Counted from the stretch's first letter, positions 20,922 through 30,058 are shown. The stretch is 64,000 nt of DNA from Gordonia zhenghanii (GCF_021738965.1 NZ_JAKKOQ010000005.1:310001-374000); one strand, 5' to 3'. Notes: generated by a model from the sequence alone, not told the origin. Made by a program: numbers and translations.

Positions 20922-22034
20922 ATGCCAGCTCGATTCGACTCTTCTGTGTACGCCCAACGACTGGAGCGCGCGACCGCCCTCGCCCGTGACGCAGGCCTCG
21001 ACGCGATCGTCGTCGGCACCGGCCCGGACTTCCGATATCTGACCGGTTCACCAGCCGAGACCTTCGAACGGCTCACCGCACTGGTCCTCCCTGCCGAGGG
21101 CCGTGCACGGATCGTCACCGCTCGCCTCGAGTTGGCATCGCTGCGCGACTCGGCGATCGCCGACCTCCCGGTGGACGTCGTCGATTGGGTCGACGGGCAG
21201 GATCAGTACGCGTTGGCCACCGAGGGTCTAGGGCCGGACAGTCGGATCGCGGTGTCCGACTCGCTGCCCGCACTGCATCTCGTCCCACTGTCGGCGCGGA
21301 CGTCGCACGCTCCCGAGCTGGCCACCGCAGTTCTCCGCGAACTCCGGATGATCAAGGACGACGCGGAGATCGAGGCGCTGCGTCGTGCGGGTGCGGCGAT
21401 CGACCGCGTGCACGCTCGGATGGGGGAGTTCCTCAAGCCCGGCCGCACCGAGGCCGAGGTGGCCGCCGATATCGACGCCGCCATCCTGGCCGAGGGCCAC
21501 ACCGTCGCCGAGTTCATCATCGTGGGATCAGGCCCGAACGGGGCCGACCCGCACCATGAGCACTCCGATCGAGTCATTACCGCCGACGACGTGGTCGTCA
21601 TCGACATCGGCGGCCCCGTCGACCCCGGCTACAACTCCGACTCCACCCGCACCTACTGCTTCGGCCCGCCGCGTCCCGAGATCGCAGCAGTGTACGACGT
21701 CCTCGAACGCGCACAGGCGGCCGCGGTCGCCATGGCACGTCCGGGAGTGACGGCCCAATCGATCGACGCCGCCGCCCGAGACGTCATCGCCGAAGCCGGC
21801 TACGGTGATCAGTTCATTCATCGGACGGGACACGGTATCGGTCTGTCGGTGCACGAGGAGCCGTACATCGTCGGGGGCAACGATGAAGTACTCCGAGAAG
21901 GCATGGCGTTCAGCATCGAACCCGGCATCTACTTCAGCGGCGACTGGGGTGCCCGGATCGAGGACATCGTGGTGCTCACCGCCGACGGTTGCGAGCCGTT
22001 GAACACACGGCCGCACAGTCTGGTGCAGCTCTAG
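20922..22034 (+). CDS. pepE: M24-family Xaa-Pro dipeptidase/aminopeptidase (PepE-like)
   Basis: Metallopeptidase of 370 residues. An N-terminal creatinase-like domain (about 1-130) precedes the pita-bread catalytic domain with dinuclear-metal ligands Asp (VVIDIGGPVDPGYNSDSTRT), His (HRTGHGIGLSVHEEP) and two Glu (FSIEPGIYF and RIEDIVVL). Predicted to cleave Xaa-Pro dipeptides or remove N-terminal residues before Pro. The symbol follows M. tuberculosis Rv2089c, which has the same neighbours; it is unrelated to E. coli PepE. The stop overlaps the stop of the convergent nitroreductase-like gene. Confidence 0.9.
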   Translation: MPARFDSSVYAQRLERATALARDAGLDAIVVGTGPDFRYLTGSPAETFERLTALVLPAEGRARIVTARLELASLRDSAIADLPVDVVDWVDGQDQYALATEGLGPDSRIAVSDSLPALHLVPLSARTSHAPELATAVLRELRMIKDDAEIEALRRAGAAIDRVHARMGEFLKPGRTEAEVAADIDAAILAEGHTVAEFIIVGSGPNGADPHHEHSDRVITADDVVVIDIGGPVDPGYNSDSTRTYCFGPPRPEIAAVYDVLERAQAAAVAMARPGVTAQSIDAAARDVIAEAGYGDQFIHRTGHGIGLSVHEEPYIVGGNDEVLREGMAFSIEPGIYFSGDWGARIEDIVVLTADGCEPLNTRPHSLVQL

Positions 22035-22608
22035 AACTGGGGAATGCCGATCGGCATCACTGCTGTGACCGTCTGCGCCGGTCCGAGCCAAGGCGCGCTA
22101 GCGGCCGCGATCGCCTGATCGTCGAGGCCGCCGATCAGAACCGTTCCGAGTCCATTCTCGGCCGCCCAGAGGTAGATGTTCTGGGCGATGAGGCCGGTCT
22201 CGATCCAGCAGAATCTCGTACCCGATGGGGCCCTTGATCGGCGAACACCGTGTCCGCGGTTGCAGTGTCGGCAGACAGTACGAGGGCCGCCGGGCAGTGT
22301 TCCACCCAATCGGCGTCGAGAGTTCCCCTGGCCACGTCGGCCATGAAGTCGCCGGCTGCAAGGGTCACCAATTCGTCGTGCACATGGTCATAGCGGTACG
22401 CGGCCGATGCCAGAGAGTCCACCGCGTGGGTGATCAGCGTGACCTCGACGTCGTACCTGGCGTGCGCCGAACCGTGTCCGCGGCGACCGTCGGCTGACCG
22501 TCCGACCACTGTGGCGACGAGATCGCGCACCGCAGCCGAGTCGATCCGATCGTCGCGGTACGCCTTCGTCGATCGCCGACGCTCCAGAAGACCCCGCAGC
22601 GTCGTCAT
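22031..22608 (-). pseudogene. Nitroreductase/SagB-type oxidoreductase, frameshifted
   Basis: Two minus-strand frames together give one nitroreductase-like protein of about 192 residues. The first runs from ATG at 22608 ([20 protein letters not shown], the FMN-binding RRS start) to about 22224 (TVFADQGPHR). The second resumes as GTRFCWIETGLIAQNIYLW through the stop at 22031. One extra C in the run at 22221-22223 (G on the coding strand) would join them. The ATG overlaps the stop of the FDOR/PPOX gene (ATGA), so the pair was built as an operon. This is either a recent inactivation or a sequencing error in a homopolymer. Confidence 0.8.
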
Positions 22609-23015
22609 TCCTCGCGTGCGAACATCGACCGCGCGCCGAGGACCCGTTCCACCTGAACCTCGATGACGATGCGCTTGGGGTTCTCCCGGGGCGTGCGGTA
22701 GCGCTGTCCATACCGCGCCTCCGCGTCGCGGACGGAGTCGACATCGGAGAGAACGCGGGCCGTCCCCTCGACGGTGATCCACACCGCACCGTCGACGTGC
22801 GTCAACGCGGCGTACCCGCCTCGAGCAGCATTCACCGCCTTCTGGTTTCCCCCGGACGTGATCACGCGCGCGATTCCCTCGTCGAAGTCGATTGTGAATC
22901 CGATTGCGCAGACATGCGGTGTTCCGTCGGCTCGCAGCGTCGCGAGAGTCGCGAGATGCCGTTCGGTGAGCAGGTCGTGAGCTGCGGGGGAGAGGTCGGC
23001 GAGAGTGCGCGTCAT
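22605..23015 (-). CDS. F420/FMN-dependent split-barrel (FDOR/PPOX) family protein
   Basis: 136 residues from ATG at 23015. A flavin/deazaflavin-binding split barrel is recognised from [50 protein letters not shown] and the C-terminal [16 protein letters not shown]. The family reduces substrates with F420H2; the syntenic mycobacterial gene Rv2074 is reported as an F420H2-dependent biliverdin reductase, so a similar tetrapyrrole-related role is possible. TAGTGT 7 nt upstream of the ATG suggests leaderless mRNA. The next gene downstream is the frameshifted nitroreductase. Confidence 0.85.
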   Translation of the reverse strand: MTRTLADLSPAAHDLLTERHLATLATLRADGTPHVCAIGFTIDFDEGIARVITSGGNQKAVNAARGGYAALTHVDGAVWITVEGTARVLSDVDSVRDAEARYGQRYRTPRENPKRIVIEVQVERVLGARSMFAREE

Positions 23016-23022
23016 GAGTTCG

Positions 23023-23028
23023 ACACTA
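23023..23028 (-). promoter_or_regulatory. Putative -10 box of the leaderless FDOR/PPOX gene
   Basis: TAGTGT on the minus strand, 7 nt before the ATG at 23015. Confidence 0.45.
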
Positions 23029-23070
23029 GCGTCTGGACAATCGCCGACGATCGACTGGAATACTGCAGGG

Positions 23071-23820
23071 GTGGGAACAATCGTGCTCTTCGGCGGACGC
23101 AGCGAGATCGGAGTCGCCACCGCAGCCCGGCTCGCGGCAGGCAACGCGGTGGTGCTCGCGGCCAGACGGCCCGACGACCTAGGCGTCGAGACCCGCGTGC
23201 TTCAAGCCGCGGGCGCGACGAGTGTGCACACCGTCGCCTTCGACGCCGACGACGTCGCGACCCACACAGCTCTCATCGCTAAGCTCGTAGCCGACCACGG
23301 CCCGATCGAGGCGGCCATCGTCGCGTTCGGCATCCTCGGCGACGGCGCTCGCGCCGAGACCGACGTCGAGCACGCCCTCCAGATCGCACACACCGACTAC
23401 TACGCGCAGATCAGTGTCCTCACACCGCTCGCCGTCGCCCTCCGCGAACAGGGCTCGGGCACGATCATCATCTACTCGTCCATCGCGGGAGTGCGGGTCC
23501 GCCGGGCCAATTATGTGTACGGCTCGACCAAGGCCGGGCTCGACGGCTTCGCAAGCGGACTCGCAGATGCGTTGCACGGTAGCGGTGTCCACCTCTTGCT
23601 TGCACGTCCCGGTTTCGTGATCGGCGCGATGACGCGTGATCTGATGGCCTCCGGCGTGGAGCCTGCGCCGATGTCGGTGACCGCAGATCAAGTCGCCGAT
23701 GCCGTCGCCGTCGCCTACCGCAGGCGGCGTGGCGAGGTCTGGATTCCAGGTCGGCTACGCGCTGTCGCCTTCGCGATGGGCCTCGTCCCGCGCGCGATCT
23801 GGCGACGGTTGTCCCGGTGA
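23071..23820 (+). CDS. Short-chain dehydrogenase/reductase (Rv2073c-like)
   Basis: 249-residue SDR. It has the nucleotide-binding GGRSEIG near the N-terminus, AFGILGD (NNAG-equivalent), Ser in [12 protein letters not shown] and the catalytic pair in YVYGSTKAG. It resembles the DprE2-like branch of mycobacterial SDRs. GTG at 23071 is taken as start because VGTIVLFGG begins the beta strand of the Rossmann fold; longer starts would cross the promoter of the divergent FDOR/PPOX gene. Its stop overlaps the cobL start (GTGA), so it may share the cob transcript. Substrate unknown. Confidence 0.85.
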   Translation: MGTIVLFGGRSEIGVATAARLAAGNAVVLAARRPDDLGVETRVLQAAGATSVHTVAFDADDVATHTALIAKLVADHGPIEAAIVAFGILGDGARAETDVEHALQIAHTDYYAQISVLTPLAVALREQGSGTIIIYSSIAGVRVRRANYVYGSTKAGLDGFASGLADALHGSGVHLLLARPGFVIGAMTRDLMASGVEPAPMSVTADQVADAVAVAYRRRRGEVWIPGRLRAVAFAMGLVPRAIWRRLSR

Positions 23821-25064
23821 GCCCTGACATCCCGTTGACCGCTGACATCCCGGTGACCGCTGACGTCGTCGTGGTCGGCATCGGAGCCGACGGCTGGAGG
23901 TCGCTGTCGTCGATCGCGCGGTCCGAGCTCTCTGAGGCACTCGTCGTCTACGGCTCGAAGCGCCAACTCGCCCTGCTGCCCGACGACATCGGAGCGACGC
24001 GCGTGCCGTGGCGCAGCCCGATGAGCGCGCACCTCGCCGAACTCGCCGCGTCCGATCTGGACGCCCCCGTTCATGTCCTCGCCAGCGGCGACCCGATGTT
24101 TCACGGAGTCGGAACCTCACTCGTCCGCGCGTTCGGCGCCGAGCGCGTCCGGGTGTTCGCCCATCCGTCGAGTGCGACGCTCGCTGCCGCCCGCCTCGGC
24201 TGGGATCTGGCGAGCACACAGGTGGTCAGCCTGGTGACCTCGCCGGTCGACGCGCTCACCGCACATCTGACCGACGGCGCGGCGCTCCTGATCCTCTCGC
24301 GGGACGCGACCACGCCGGCCGATGTCGCAGACCTCCTGGTCGACAAGGGATTCGAAGGCTCACCCTTCACCGTCCTGTCTGATCTCGGCGCCGACACCGA
24401 GCGCGCGCACGCAGGCCGCGCCGACACCTGGACCGGTGCTCCGTCCGCACTCAACGTCATCGCGGTCGACTGTGTCGGACCCGCTCGCAGCCGGGCACCC
24501 GGCCTCAACGACGACGACTTCGTCCACCGCGGACAGATCACCAAACGACCGATGCGGGCCCTGACCGTCAGCGCACTGCGCCCCGCCGAAGGGCAGACCC
24601 TCTGGGATGTGGGTGCGGGTGCGGGGAGCATCGGCATCGAGTGGCTCCGCCTCACGAGGTCGGGGCGAGTCGTCGCTTTCGAGTCGGACGCCGAGCGAGC
24701 CGCGGACGTCCTGGAGAACGCACGTCGTCACGGCGTCGCCGATCGGCTCGACCTCCGGGGCGCCGCGCCCGCCGCACTGACCGGTGCGCCGAAGCCCGAC
24801 ACCGTCTTCATCGGCGGCGGAATGACCGCTGACGTCCTCGGGATCGCCTGGCGTTCACTGGTGTCGGGCGGCCGTATCGTCGCCAATGCGGTGACCTTGG
24901 AGACCGAGCGGCTCGTCGTCGACGCCGCCGACCGGTGGGGCGGCGAACTGGTTCGGGTCAGCGTCGAACGGGCCGCCCCGCTGGGGCGCTCCACCGCATG
25001 GCGGCCCGCACTGCCCATCGTCCAGTGGACGGCCGTGAAGACCGAGACCGGAGAACCTGCATGA
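23817..25064 (+). CDS. cobL: Precorrin-6Y C5,15-methyltransferase (decarboxylating) CobL
   Basis: Bifunctional cobalamin enzyme that methylates precorrin-6Y (reduced precorrin-6A) at C5 and C15 and decarboxylates the acetate side chain, giving precorrin-8X. The 415 residues are a CbiE-like tetrapyrrole methylase domain (about 10-205, with HVLASGDPMFHGVG) fused to a CbiT-like class I methyltransferase (about 235-400, SAM motif LWDVGAGAGSIGIEWLR). The GTG start overlaps the SDR stop and the stop overlaps the cobM ATG. First cob gene of the cobL-cobM-cobK run. Confidence 0.95.
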   Translation: MSPDIPLTADIPVTADVVVVGIGADGWRSLSSIARSELSEALVVYGSKRQLALLPDDIGATRVPWRSPMSAHLAELAASDLDAPVHVLASGDPMFHGVGTSLVRAFGAERVRVFAHPSSATLAAARLGWDLASTQVVSLVTSPVDALTAHLTDGAALLILSRDATTPADVADLLVDKGFEGSPFTVLSDLGADTERAHAGRADTWTGAPSALNVIAVDCVGPARSRAPGLNDDDFVHRGQITKRPMRALTVSALRPAEGQTLWDVGAGAGSIGIEWLRLTRSGRVVAFESDAERAADVLENARRHGVADRLDLRGAAPAALTGAPKPDTVFIGGGMTADVLGIAWRSLVSGGRIVANAVTLETERLVVDAADRWGGELVRVSVERAAPLGRSTAWRPALPIVQWTAVKTETGEPA

Positions 25065-25843
25065 CCGTCTATTTCATCGGTGCGGGCCCGGGCGCCGCCG
25101 ATCTCATCACAATGCGCGGAGCCGACCGCCTCCGACGATCTCAGACCTGCCTGTTCGCGGGCTCACTCGTCCCGCGTGAGCTCCTCGACCTGTTGCCCGA
25201 CGACGCAGTCGCCATCGACACGGCCACGATGCCCCTCACCCGGATCGTCGCCGAGATCGCGAAAGCACACAGTGCAGGGCACGACGTCGCGCGAGTCCAT
25301 TCAGGCGATCTCGCCCTCTACTCGGCCCTCACCGAACAGCTCAGGCACTTACGGGACCTGGACATCCCATACGAGTTGGTTCCCGGCGTGCCGGCATTCG
25401 CGGCCGCAGCCGCCGCCCTCGACGTCGAGCTCACCGTGCCCGGGGTGGGGCAGAGCCTGCTGATCACGCGAGTGTCCACACTGTCCACGGACATGCCGCC
25501 TGGGGAGGACCTCGCGTCACTCGCGCAAACGGGAGTCACGCTCGCGCTGCACCTCGCCGCACATCGCACCGCGCAGATCGTCACCGCGCTGGCGCCGCAC
25601 TACGGCGCCGACTGTCCCACCGCGACGGTCGCGTTCGCCTCGCGCGACGACCAACAGATCGTGCGCACGCCGCTGGCCGAACTCCCGCAGGTTCTGGCCG
25701 AGGCCGGCATCACCAAGACCGCGGTGATCTTCGTCGGACGCGCCCTGGACGGCGCGGCGCATCCTGACCTGGTGGACAGCTACTTGTACTCGCACGCCCG
25801 TATGCAGAAGCTGCGGACCGACGGAACGCTCGACGATGCCTGA
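25061..25843 (+). CDS. cobM: Precorrin-4 C11-methyltransferase CobM
   Basis: SAM-dependent tetrapyrrole methylase that adds the C11 methyl in the aerobic pathway. The 260 residues start MTVYFIGAGPGAADLITMRG, the family P-loop-like N-terminus, then RVHSGDLALYSALTEQ and YELVPGVPAFAAAAA. ATG at 25061 overlaps the cobL stop (ATGA); the longer upstream frame is a shadow of cobL. The stop lies inside cobK (8 nt overlap). Confidence 0.95.
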   Translation: MTVYFIGAGPGAADLITMRGADRLRRSQTCLFAGSLVPRELLDLLPDDAVAIDTATMPLTRIVAEIAKAHSAGHDVARVHSGDLALYSALTEQLRHLRDLDIPYELVPGVPAFAAAAAALDVELTVPGVGQSLLITRVSTLSTDMPPGEDLASLAQTGVTLALHLAAHRTAQIVTALAPHYGADCPTATVAFASRDDQQIVRTPLAELPQVLAEAGITKTAVIFVGRALDGAAHPDLVDSYLYSHARMQKLRTDGTLDDA

Positions 25844-26579
25844 CGTGCTGATCCTCGGGGGCACCGGCGAGGCGCGAGACCTCGCGGCTGCCCTGCTCGA
25901 CGGCGGGACCGATCTCGTCAGCTCGCTGGCGGGACGGGTCAAGGATCCGCGACTGCCCGTCGGCGAGGTCCGGATCGGTGGTTTCGGCGGCAGCGAGGGA
26001 CTCGCGCGCTACCTACGCGAGAACGCGGTACGGGTCGTCGTCGATGCGACACACCCGTTCGCCGCGCGGATCACCTCGAATGCGGCCGCCGCCTGTGCCG
26101 ACTCGGATGTCGCCTACCTGCGCCTGGCGCGTCCTCCGTGGTCGCCGGCACCGGGGGACCGCTGGACGCACGTGCGCGACGTCGACGCGGCGGCCGCCGT
26201 CGTCGCCGAACGCGGCGGTCGGGTGCTTCTCACGACGGGCCGTCAAGACGTCGCCGCGTTCGCCGGTGTCGACGACGTCTGGTTCCTGATCCGCGTCGTC
26301 GACGCTCCTGAGACGACTCTTCCGCCGAACCACGAGCTACTCCGGTCGCGGGGGCCATACACCCTCGAGTGCGAACGAGAGTTGTTGGAACGCAACGAGA
26401 TCGATCTGCTCGTCACGAAGAACAGCGGTGGCGATCTGACGGCGGCGAAGCTTCAGGCCGCAGCGGATCGGGGCATCGAGGTCGTCGTCGTCGACCGGCC
26501 GACCGAGCCCGCGGGAATCACCTCGGTGTCGACCGTCGACGATGCCGCGACACGTGTTCACACTCTGCTACGAGCCTAG
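25836..26579 (+). CDS. cobK: Precorrin-6A reductase CobK
   Basis: NADPH-dependent reductase of precorrin-6A. The 247 residues begin MPDVLILGGTGEARDLAAAL, the Gly-rich nucleotide loop of CobK/CbiJ, followed by VVVDATHPFAARITSNAAAAC and RVLLTTGRQDVAAF, and end with LLVTKNSGG. It overlaps cobM by 8 nt and is the last gene of this run. It faces cobIJ tail to tail across 37 bp containing an inverted repeat. Confidence 0.95.
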   Translation: MPDVLILGGTGEARDLAAALLDGGTDLVSSLAGRVKDPRLPVGEVRIGGFGGSEGLARYLRENAVRVVVDATHPFAARITSNAAAACADSDVAYLRLARPPWSPAPGDRWTHVRDVDAAAAVVAERGGRVLLTTGRQDVAAFAGVDDVWFLIRVVDAPETTLPPNHELLRSRGPYTLECERELLERNEIDLLVTKNSGGDLTAAKLQAAADRGIEVVVVDRPTEPAGITSVSTVDDAATRVHTLLRA

Positions 26580-26610
26580 TGACCACATACGGGTAACGCG
26601 GCTCGTAGCA
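26566..26610. terminator. Inverted repeat between convergent cobK and cobIJ
   Basis: TGCTACGAGCC at 26566-26576 pairs perfectly with GGCTCGTAGCA at 26600-26610 (11 bp stem, 23-nt loop), spanning the cobK stop. No U-tract on either side, so termination efficiency is uncertain. Confidence 0.5.
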
Positions 26611-26616
26611 ACGAGA

Positions 26617-28104
26617 TCAGCGCCCGTAGTGACGCGGCGTGAACACCAGATCGCCTGCCGGTCGCCGGGCGGCGACTGTCGTCGACGAGCCGATGATCAC
26701 GAGGGTCCGCATGTCGACGGTCGACGGGTCGAAGTCGGCGGCGGTCGTCACGGTCAGTCGTTCGCCTGGACCTCCGACGTCGCGCCCCTGAATCACCACG
26801 CGGTCAGCGGAGACAGTCTCCGCGAGGATCTCTTTCAACCGCTGGATCTGCTCGGTCCGCTTGGACGACGCCGGGTTGTAGATCGCGACGGCCAGATCGG
26901 CTGCGATCGCGTGCCGCAGCCGGTCCTCGATCACAGCGCCCGGCTTGAGCAGGTCAGAGAGCGAGATCACGGCGAAGTCGTGTCCCAGCGGAGCGCCCGC
27001 GGCGGCGGCGACGGCGTGCGCCGCGCTGACACCGGGGACCACCCGCACCGGCACGTGCTGCCACGGCGGCTCGGACGCCACTTCGCTGACAGCGGCGGCC
27101 ATCGCGAACACACCCGGATCGCCCGACGAGACGACGGCGACCCGAGCCCCGCGGGACGCGAGGTCGAGGGCGTACTCGGCGCGCTCGGCCTCGACTCGAT
27201 TGTCACTGGCGTGCACTCGTTGGCCCGGTCGCGCGGCGACGCGAGCAAGGTAGGTGGTGTAGCCGATCAAGTCGGTGGCCGCGGCTAGCTCGGCCGATAC
27301 CTGCGGGGTCGTCTGATCGAGGGGTCCGGGGCCCAGCCCGACGACGACCACCTCGCCTGCGGTCGAGGACTCCCCGGCGTACGGGTTATTGCGCCCACCG
27401 GGAACGACGATCAGCGAGAAGTAGGGGACCGTCTCGGGATCGACGTCGGCGACGCGCTCCACCCGCTGCCGGGCGGTCGACGCGCGTTCGACGTACCACG
27501 CCTCGTCGAGCCTGCCCGCCTTCGCCAACGCGTCGCGTACCTTCGTGAACGTCCGCCCGAGCTTCATCACGGCGAGCGCTTTGCCCGAACGGAATCCGGC
27601 GACGAGTTCGCCCGGCTCGGCAGTGCCCGGAAGAACCGTCAACGTCTCCTCGCCCTCGACGAGCGGGATGCCGACGGCGGCGGACGCCGCACTCACCGAT
27701 GTCACTCCAGGAATGATCTCGGCTTCGAAACGGTCGATGAGCCGCTTGTGCATGTGCATGTACGAGCTGAAGAAGAGCGGATCGCCCTCAGCGAGTAGAA
27801 CGACGTCGCGACCGGCTTCGAGGTGCTCGGCGAGACGGGCGGCGCTCTCGGTGTAGAAGTCGCTCATCGCCCCGGCGTAACCACCCGGATGATCGGTGGT
27901 CTCGACGGTCAGCGGATACATGAGCCGCTCGTGAGTCTGGCCGTCGCGCAGGTAGGGCCGCGCCACCGACAGTGCTATCGAATTGCCATGGCGCGCAGAG
28001 TGAAACGCGATCACGTCGGCCCGCTCGATGACCCGCGCCGCTTTGACTGTTACGAGTTCGGAGTCGCCGGGCCCGAGCCCGACACCCCAGAGTTTGCCGC
28101 TCAC
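26617..28104 (-). CDS. cobIJ: CobIJ fusion: precorrin-2 C20- and precorrin-3B C17-methyltransferase
   Basis: Two tetrapyrrole methylases in one 495-residue chain. The CobI half (about 1-245) begins GKLWGVGLGPGDSELVTVKAARVI and contains LLAEGDPLFFSSYMHMHKRL. The CobJ half (about 250-495) begins VVVVGLGPGPLDQTTPQ and contains VVSSGDPGVFAMAAA and VIGSSTT-like closing motifs. The fusion is usual in Mycobacteriales (Rv2066c). GTG at 28104 overlaps the cobH stop (GTGA); the upstream frame is a cobH shadow. Last gene of the cobG-cobH-cobIJ run. Confidence 0.95.
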   Translation of the reverse strand: MSGKLWGVGLGPGDSELVTVKAARVIERADVIAFHSARHGNSIALSVARPYLRDGQTHERLMYPLTVETTDHPGGYAGAMSDFYTESAARLAEHLEAGRDVVLLAEGDPLFFSSYMHMHKRLIDRFEAEIIPGVTSVSAASAAVGIPLVEGEETLTVLPGTAEPGELVAGFRSGKALAVMKLGRTFTKVRDALAKAGRLDEAWYVERASTARQRVERVADVDPETVPYFSLIVVPGGRNNPYAGESSTAGEVVVVGLGPGPLDQTTPQVSAELAAATDLIGYTTYLARVAARPGQRVHASDNRVEAERAEYALDLASRGARVAVVSSGDPGVFAMAAAVSEVASEPPWQHVPVRVVPGVSAAHAVAAAAGAPLGHDFAVISLSDLLKPGAVIEDRLRHAIAADLAVAIYNPASSKRTEQIQRLKEILAETVSADRVVIQGRDVGGPGERLTVTTAADFDPSTVDMRTLVIIGSSTTVAARRPAGDLVFTPRHYGR

Positions 28105-28724
28105 TCGACCACGCTCGCGAGCGCGTTGAGTGCCGCGGCGGTGATCGCCGAACCGCCGCGCCTGCCGGTCACGGTGATGTACTCGAGGTCGGACCGCGCG
28201 GCGAGCGCCGCGCACGACTCGGCGGCCCCGATGAAACCGACCGGCGCCCCGATGACGGCGGCGGGACGCGGCCAGCCCTCGTCGATCAGATCGAGGAGCG
28301 CGAACAGCGCGGTCGGCGCGTTGCCGATCGCGACGACGGACCGCGCCAGGTCGTCTCGCCAGTACTGCAGTGCGGCAGCGGTACGCGTGTTGCCGAGCTT
28401 CTCGGCGAGTTCGGCGATGCCCGGCTCCTGCAGATGGCACCGCACCTCGTTGTCGGCAGGAAGGCGCTTGCGCGTCACTCCGGACGCGACCATGTTCGTG
28501 TCGCACAGGATCGGTCCACCCGCTGCCAGTGCGGCGCGGGCCGCGGTGACCACGCCGGGTGTCGCGACGACGTCGGCGGCGAGATCGGTCTGCCCGGACG
28601 CATGGATCATGCGCACGACGACGGGTTCGGTGTCGGCCGGGAAGCGGCCGAGATCCGACTCTGCTCGAATCGTGGCGAACGATTGCCGATAGATCTCGGC
28701 ACCATCACGGATGTAGTCGGTCAT
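28101..28724 (-). CDS. cobH: Precorrin-8X methylmutase CobH
   Basis: Moves the C11 methyl group to C12, giving hydrogenobyrinic acid. The 207 residues show RMIHASGQTDLAADV with the catalytic His, CDTNMVASGVTRKRLP and the C-terminal GAPVGFIGAAESCAAL and TVTGRRGGSAITAAALNAL signatures. ATG at 28724 is chosen because it starts the family N-terminus MTDYIRDGAEIYRQSF. cobG ends 47 bp upstream; cobIJ overlaps by 4 nt. Confidence 0.95.
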   Translation of the reverse strand: MTDYIRDGAEIYRQSFATIRAESDLGRFPADTEPVVVRMIHASGQTDLAADVVATPGVVTAARAALAAGGPILCDTNMVASGVTRKRLPADNEVRCHLQEPGIAELAEKLGNTRTAAALQYWRDDLARSVVAIGNAPTALFALLDLIDEGWPRPAAVIGAPVGFIGAAESCAALAARSDLEYITVTGRRGGSAITAAALNALASVVE

Positions 28725-28771
28725 AATGCGTTCGACAGTACTGAGTGACCCTGCGGGACTCGTCTGGCGGG

Positions 28772-29926
28772 TCAGCCGTGCCGCGCGGTGCGGATGTACC
28801 CGTCCGACGAGGCGAGCACTCGCACATGGGATCGGGTCGGTGTTCCGCAGCCTCGGTCGCACCCGAGCCAGTGCTCGGGGTGCGGCGGACCCGCTTCCGG
28901 GTCGAGTCCGGCGACGTGGAGGCCGAGATCGCCGCGAACGTCGGTCAACGACTTACCGCAGCCCGGAGCTCCGGTGCACGCTGTCAGCGCGGTCCACGGA
29001 GACTGCGCGTCGAAGACGAACCCCAGCGGTGCGAGGACGCGGACGACGGTGTCGGCCACCGCCTCGTCGAGGTCGCCGATGAGGAGCTCTCGTTCGGGCG
29101 TGACGGTGATCGGACTGCCGACCGCCGCGGCGAAGTGCGCCTGCTGCGCGGTCAGCCGAGCCAACGGCACGACGGCTCCGAGCATCACCCGGCCGTCGGC
29201 CTGTATGAACCAGCCGACCCGCGATTCGGGGACTCGTGCAGCAGGCGACGTCTCGTCCCGCAGGCCGAGGCGCTCGTACAGCGCGCCGTGGCGGCGGTCG
29301 TCGAGGTCGGCGACTCGCCATACCCCCTCGGCGATCTCGGCGAACGCCGATGCCGCCTCGATCATCGCGGCAGCCAGATCGGTGTGGGCGACCCGTTCAC
29401 CGACGCGGACCCCGCCGACGACGACCACCGAGCTGTCGGCGTCGATCGCTGCTCCGGTGATGTCTGCGGCGCGGGCGAGGACGTCACCGCGCCCGTCGTC
29501 CAGACCGAACCAGAACCGACCTGAGAGCACGGTCGACCAGGATGCTCCGACGAGCCGTGCGTGCAGTTCTTGGGCCACCGGCCGCAAGTCCGTCAGGCCC
29601 CCGACTCGGCCGGTGAACGGCGACATCGCGACGTTTCGAACTCGGTCGTGGTCGGCGTCCGACGCCAGTCCCGCAGCGCGCACCGCCGCGCCGAACTCGT
29701 CGACCCGCGAGGCCTCGATCCCGCGGACCTGCAGATTGCCGCGCACGGTGATCTCGATGGTCCCGTCACCGAACTCGTCGGCGGCTGCCGCCAGCGAGTC
29801 GAGCGCTGCCGCGTCGATCACACCGCCGGGAATCCGGATGCGGGCAAGCCGACCGTCGGCCGCCTCGTGCGTCGCGAACACGCCGGGGCAGCGATCAGGC
29901 GCGGGACCGGTCGCAGAAGTACTCAC
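28772..29926 (-). CDS. cobG: Precorrin-3B synthase CobG
   Basis: Monooxygenase of the aerobic cobalamin pathway, related to sulfite/nitrite reductases, converting precorrin-3A to precorrin-3B. The 384 residues carry duplicated ferredoxin-like/SiR domains (IEITVRGNLQVRG is the half-domain motif) and four Cys for the Fe-S cluster, in TACTGAPGCGKS and GCDRGCGT near residues 315-365. Its presence, with cobN, marks the oxygen-dependent route. The GTG start lies 6 nt from a TAGTCT hexamer, and the gene diverges from cobN, whose riboswitch starts about 46 bp away. Confidence 0.93.
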   Translation of the reverse strand: MSTSATGPAPDRCPGVFATHEAADGRLARIRIPGGVIDAAALDSLAAAADEFGDGTIEITVRGNLQVRGIEASRVDEFGAAVRAAGLASDADHDRVRNVAMSPFTGRVGGLTDLRPVAQELHARLVGASWSTVLSGRFWFGLDDGRGDVLARAADITGAAIDADSSVVVVGGVRVGERVAHTDLAAAMIEAASAFAEIAEGVWRVADLDDRRHGALYERLGLRDETSPAARVPESRVGWFIQADGRVMLGAVVPLARLTAQQAHFAAAVGSPITVTPERELLIGDLDEAVADTVVRVLAPLGFVFDAQSPWTALTACTGAPGCGKSLTDVRGDLGLHVAGLDPEAGPPHPEHWLGCDRGCGTPTRSHVRVLASSDGYIRTARHG

Positions 29927-29932
29927 CCGTCC

Positions 29933-29938
29933 AGACTA
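29933..29938 (-). promoter_or_regulatory. Putative -10 box of leaderless cobG
   Basis: TAGTCT on the minus strand, 6 nt before the GTG at 29926. This promoter would leave cobG-cobH-cobIJ without the cobN riboswitch. Confidence 0.45.
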
Positions 29939-29955
29939 GGCGGCGTCGGCACAGA

Positions 29956-29961
29956 TACGCT
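29956..29961 (+). promoter_or_regulatory. Putative -10 box of the cobN leader RNA
   Basis: TACGCT, placing the transcript start near 29968-29970, a few bases before the first strand of the riboswitch P1 helix at 29973. Confidence 0.45.
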
Positions 29962-29972
29962 GAGCGGGAACA

Positions 29973-30058
29973 ATCGACGTGGAAGCCGGTGTGACGCCGG
30001 CGCGGACGCGCCACTGTATGAGCCGAACGACGACGGCTCGAGCCAGACCCACGTCGAT
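29973..30058 (+). ncRNA. Cobalamin riboswitch aptamer upstream of cobN
   Basis: Shows the conserved B12-box order: GGAAGCCGGTGTGACGCCGG at 29981-30000, the CGCGGACGCGCCACTG core with ACTGTA, then the AGCCAGACC receptor segment at 30041-30049. A perfect 10-bp closing helix (29973-29982 with 30049-30058) encloses it. Cobalamin binding would lower CobN production. The expression platform appears to be the two hairpins that follow. Confidence 0.9.

Noticed and set aside
22031-22608. BluB (5,6-dimethylbenzimidazole synthase) beside the cobalamin genes
   Set aside because: The flavin-fold sequence is of the nitroreductase/SagB type, lacks recognisable BluB motifs and pairs with an FDOR/PPOX gene rather than with cob genes.
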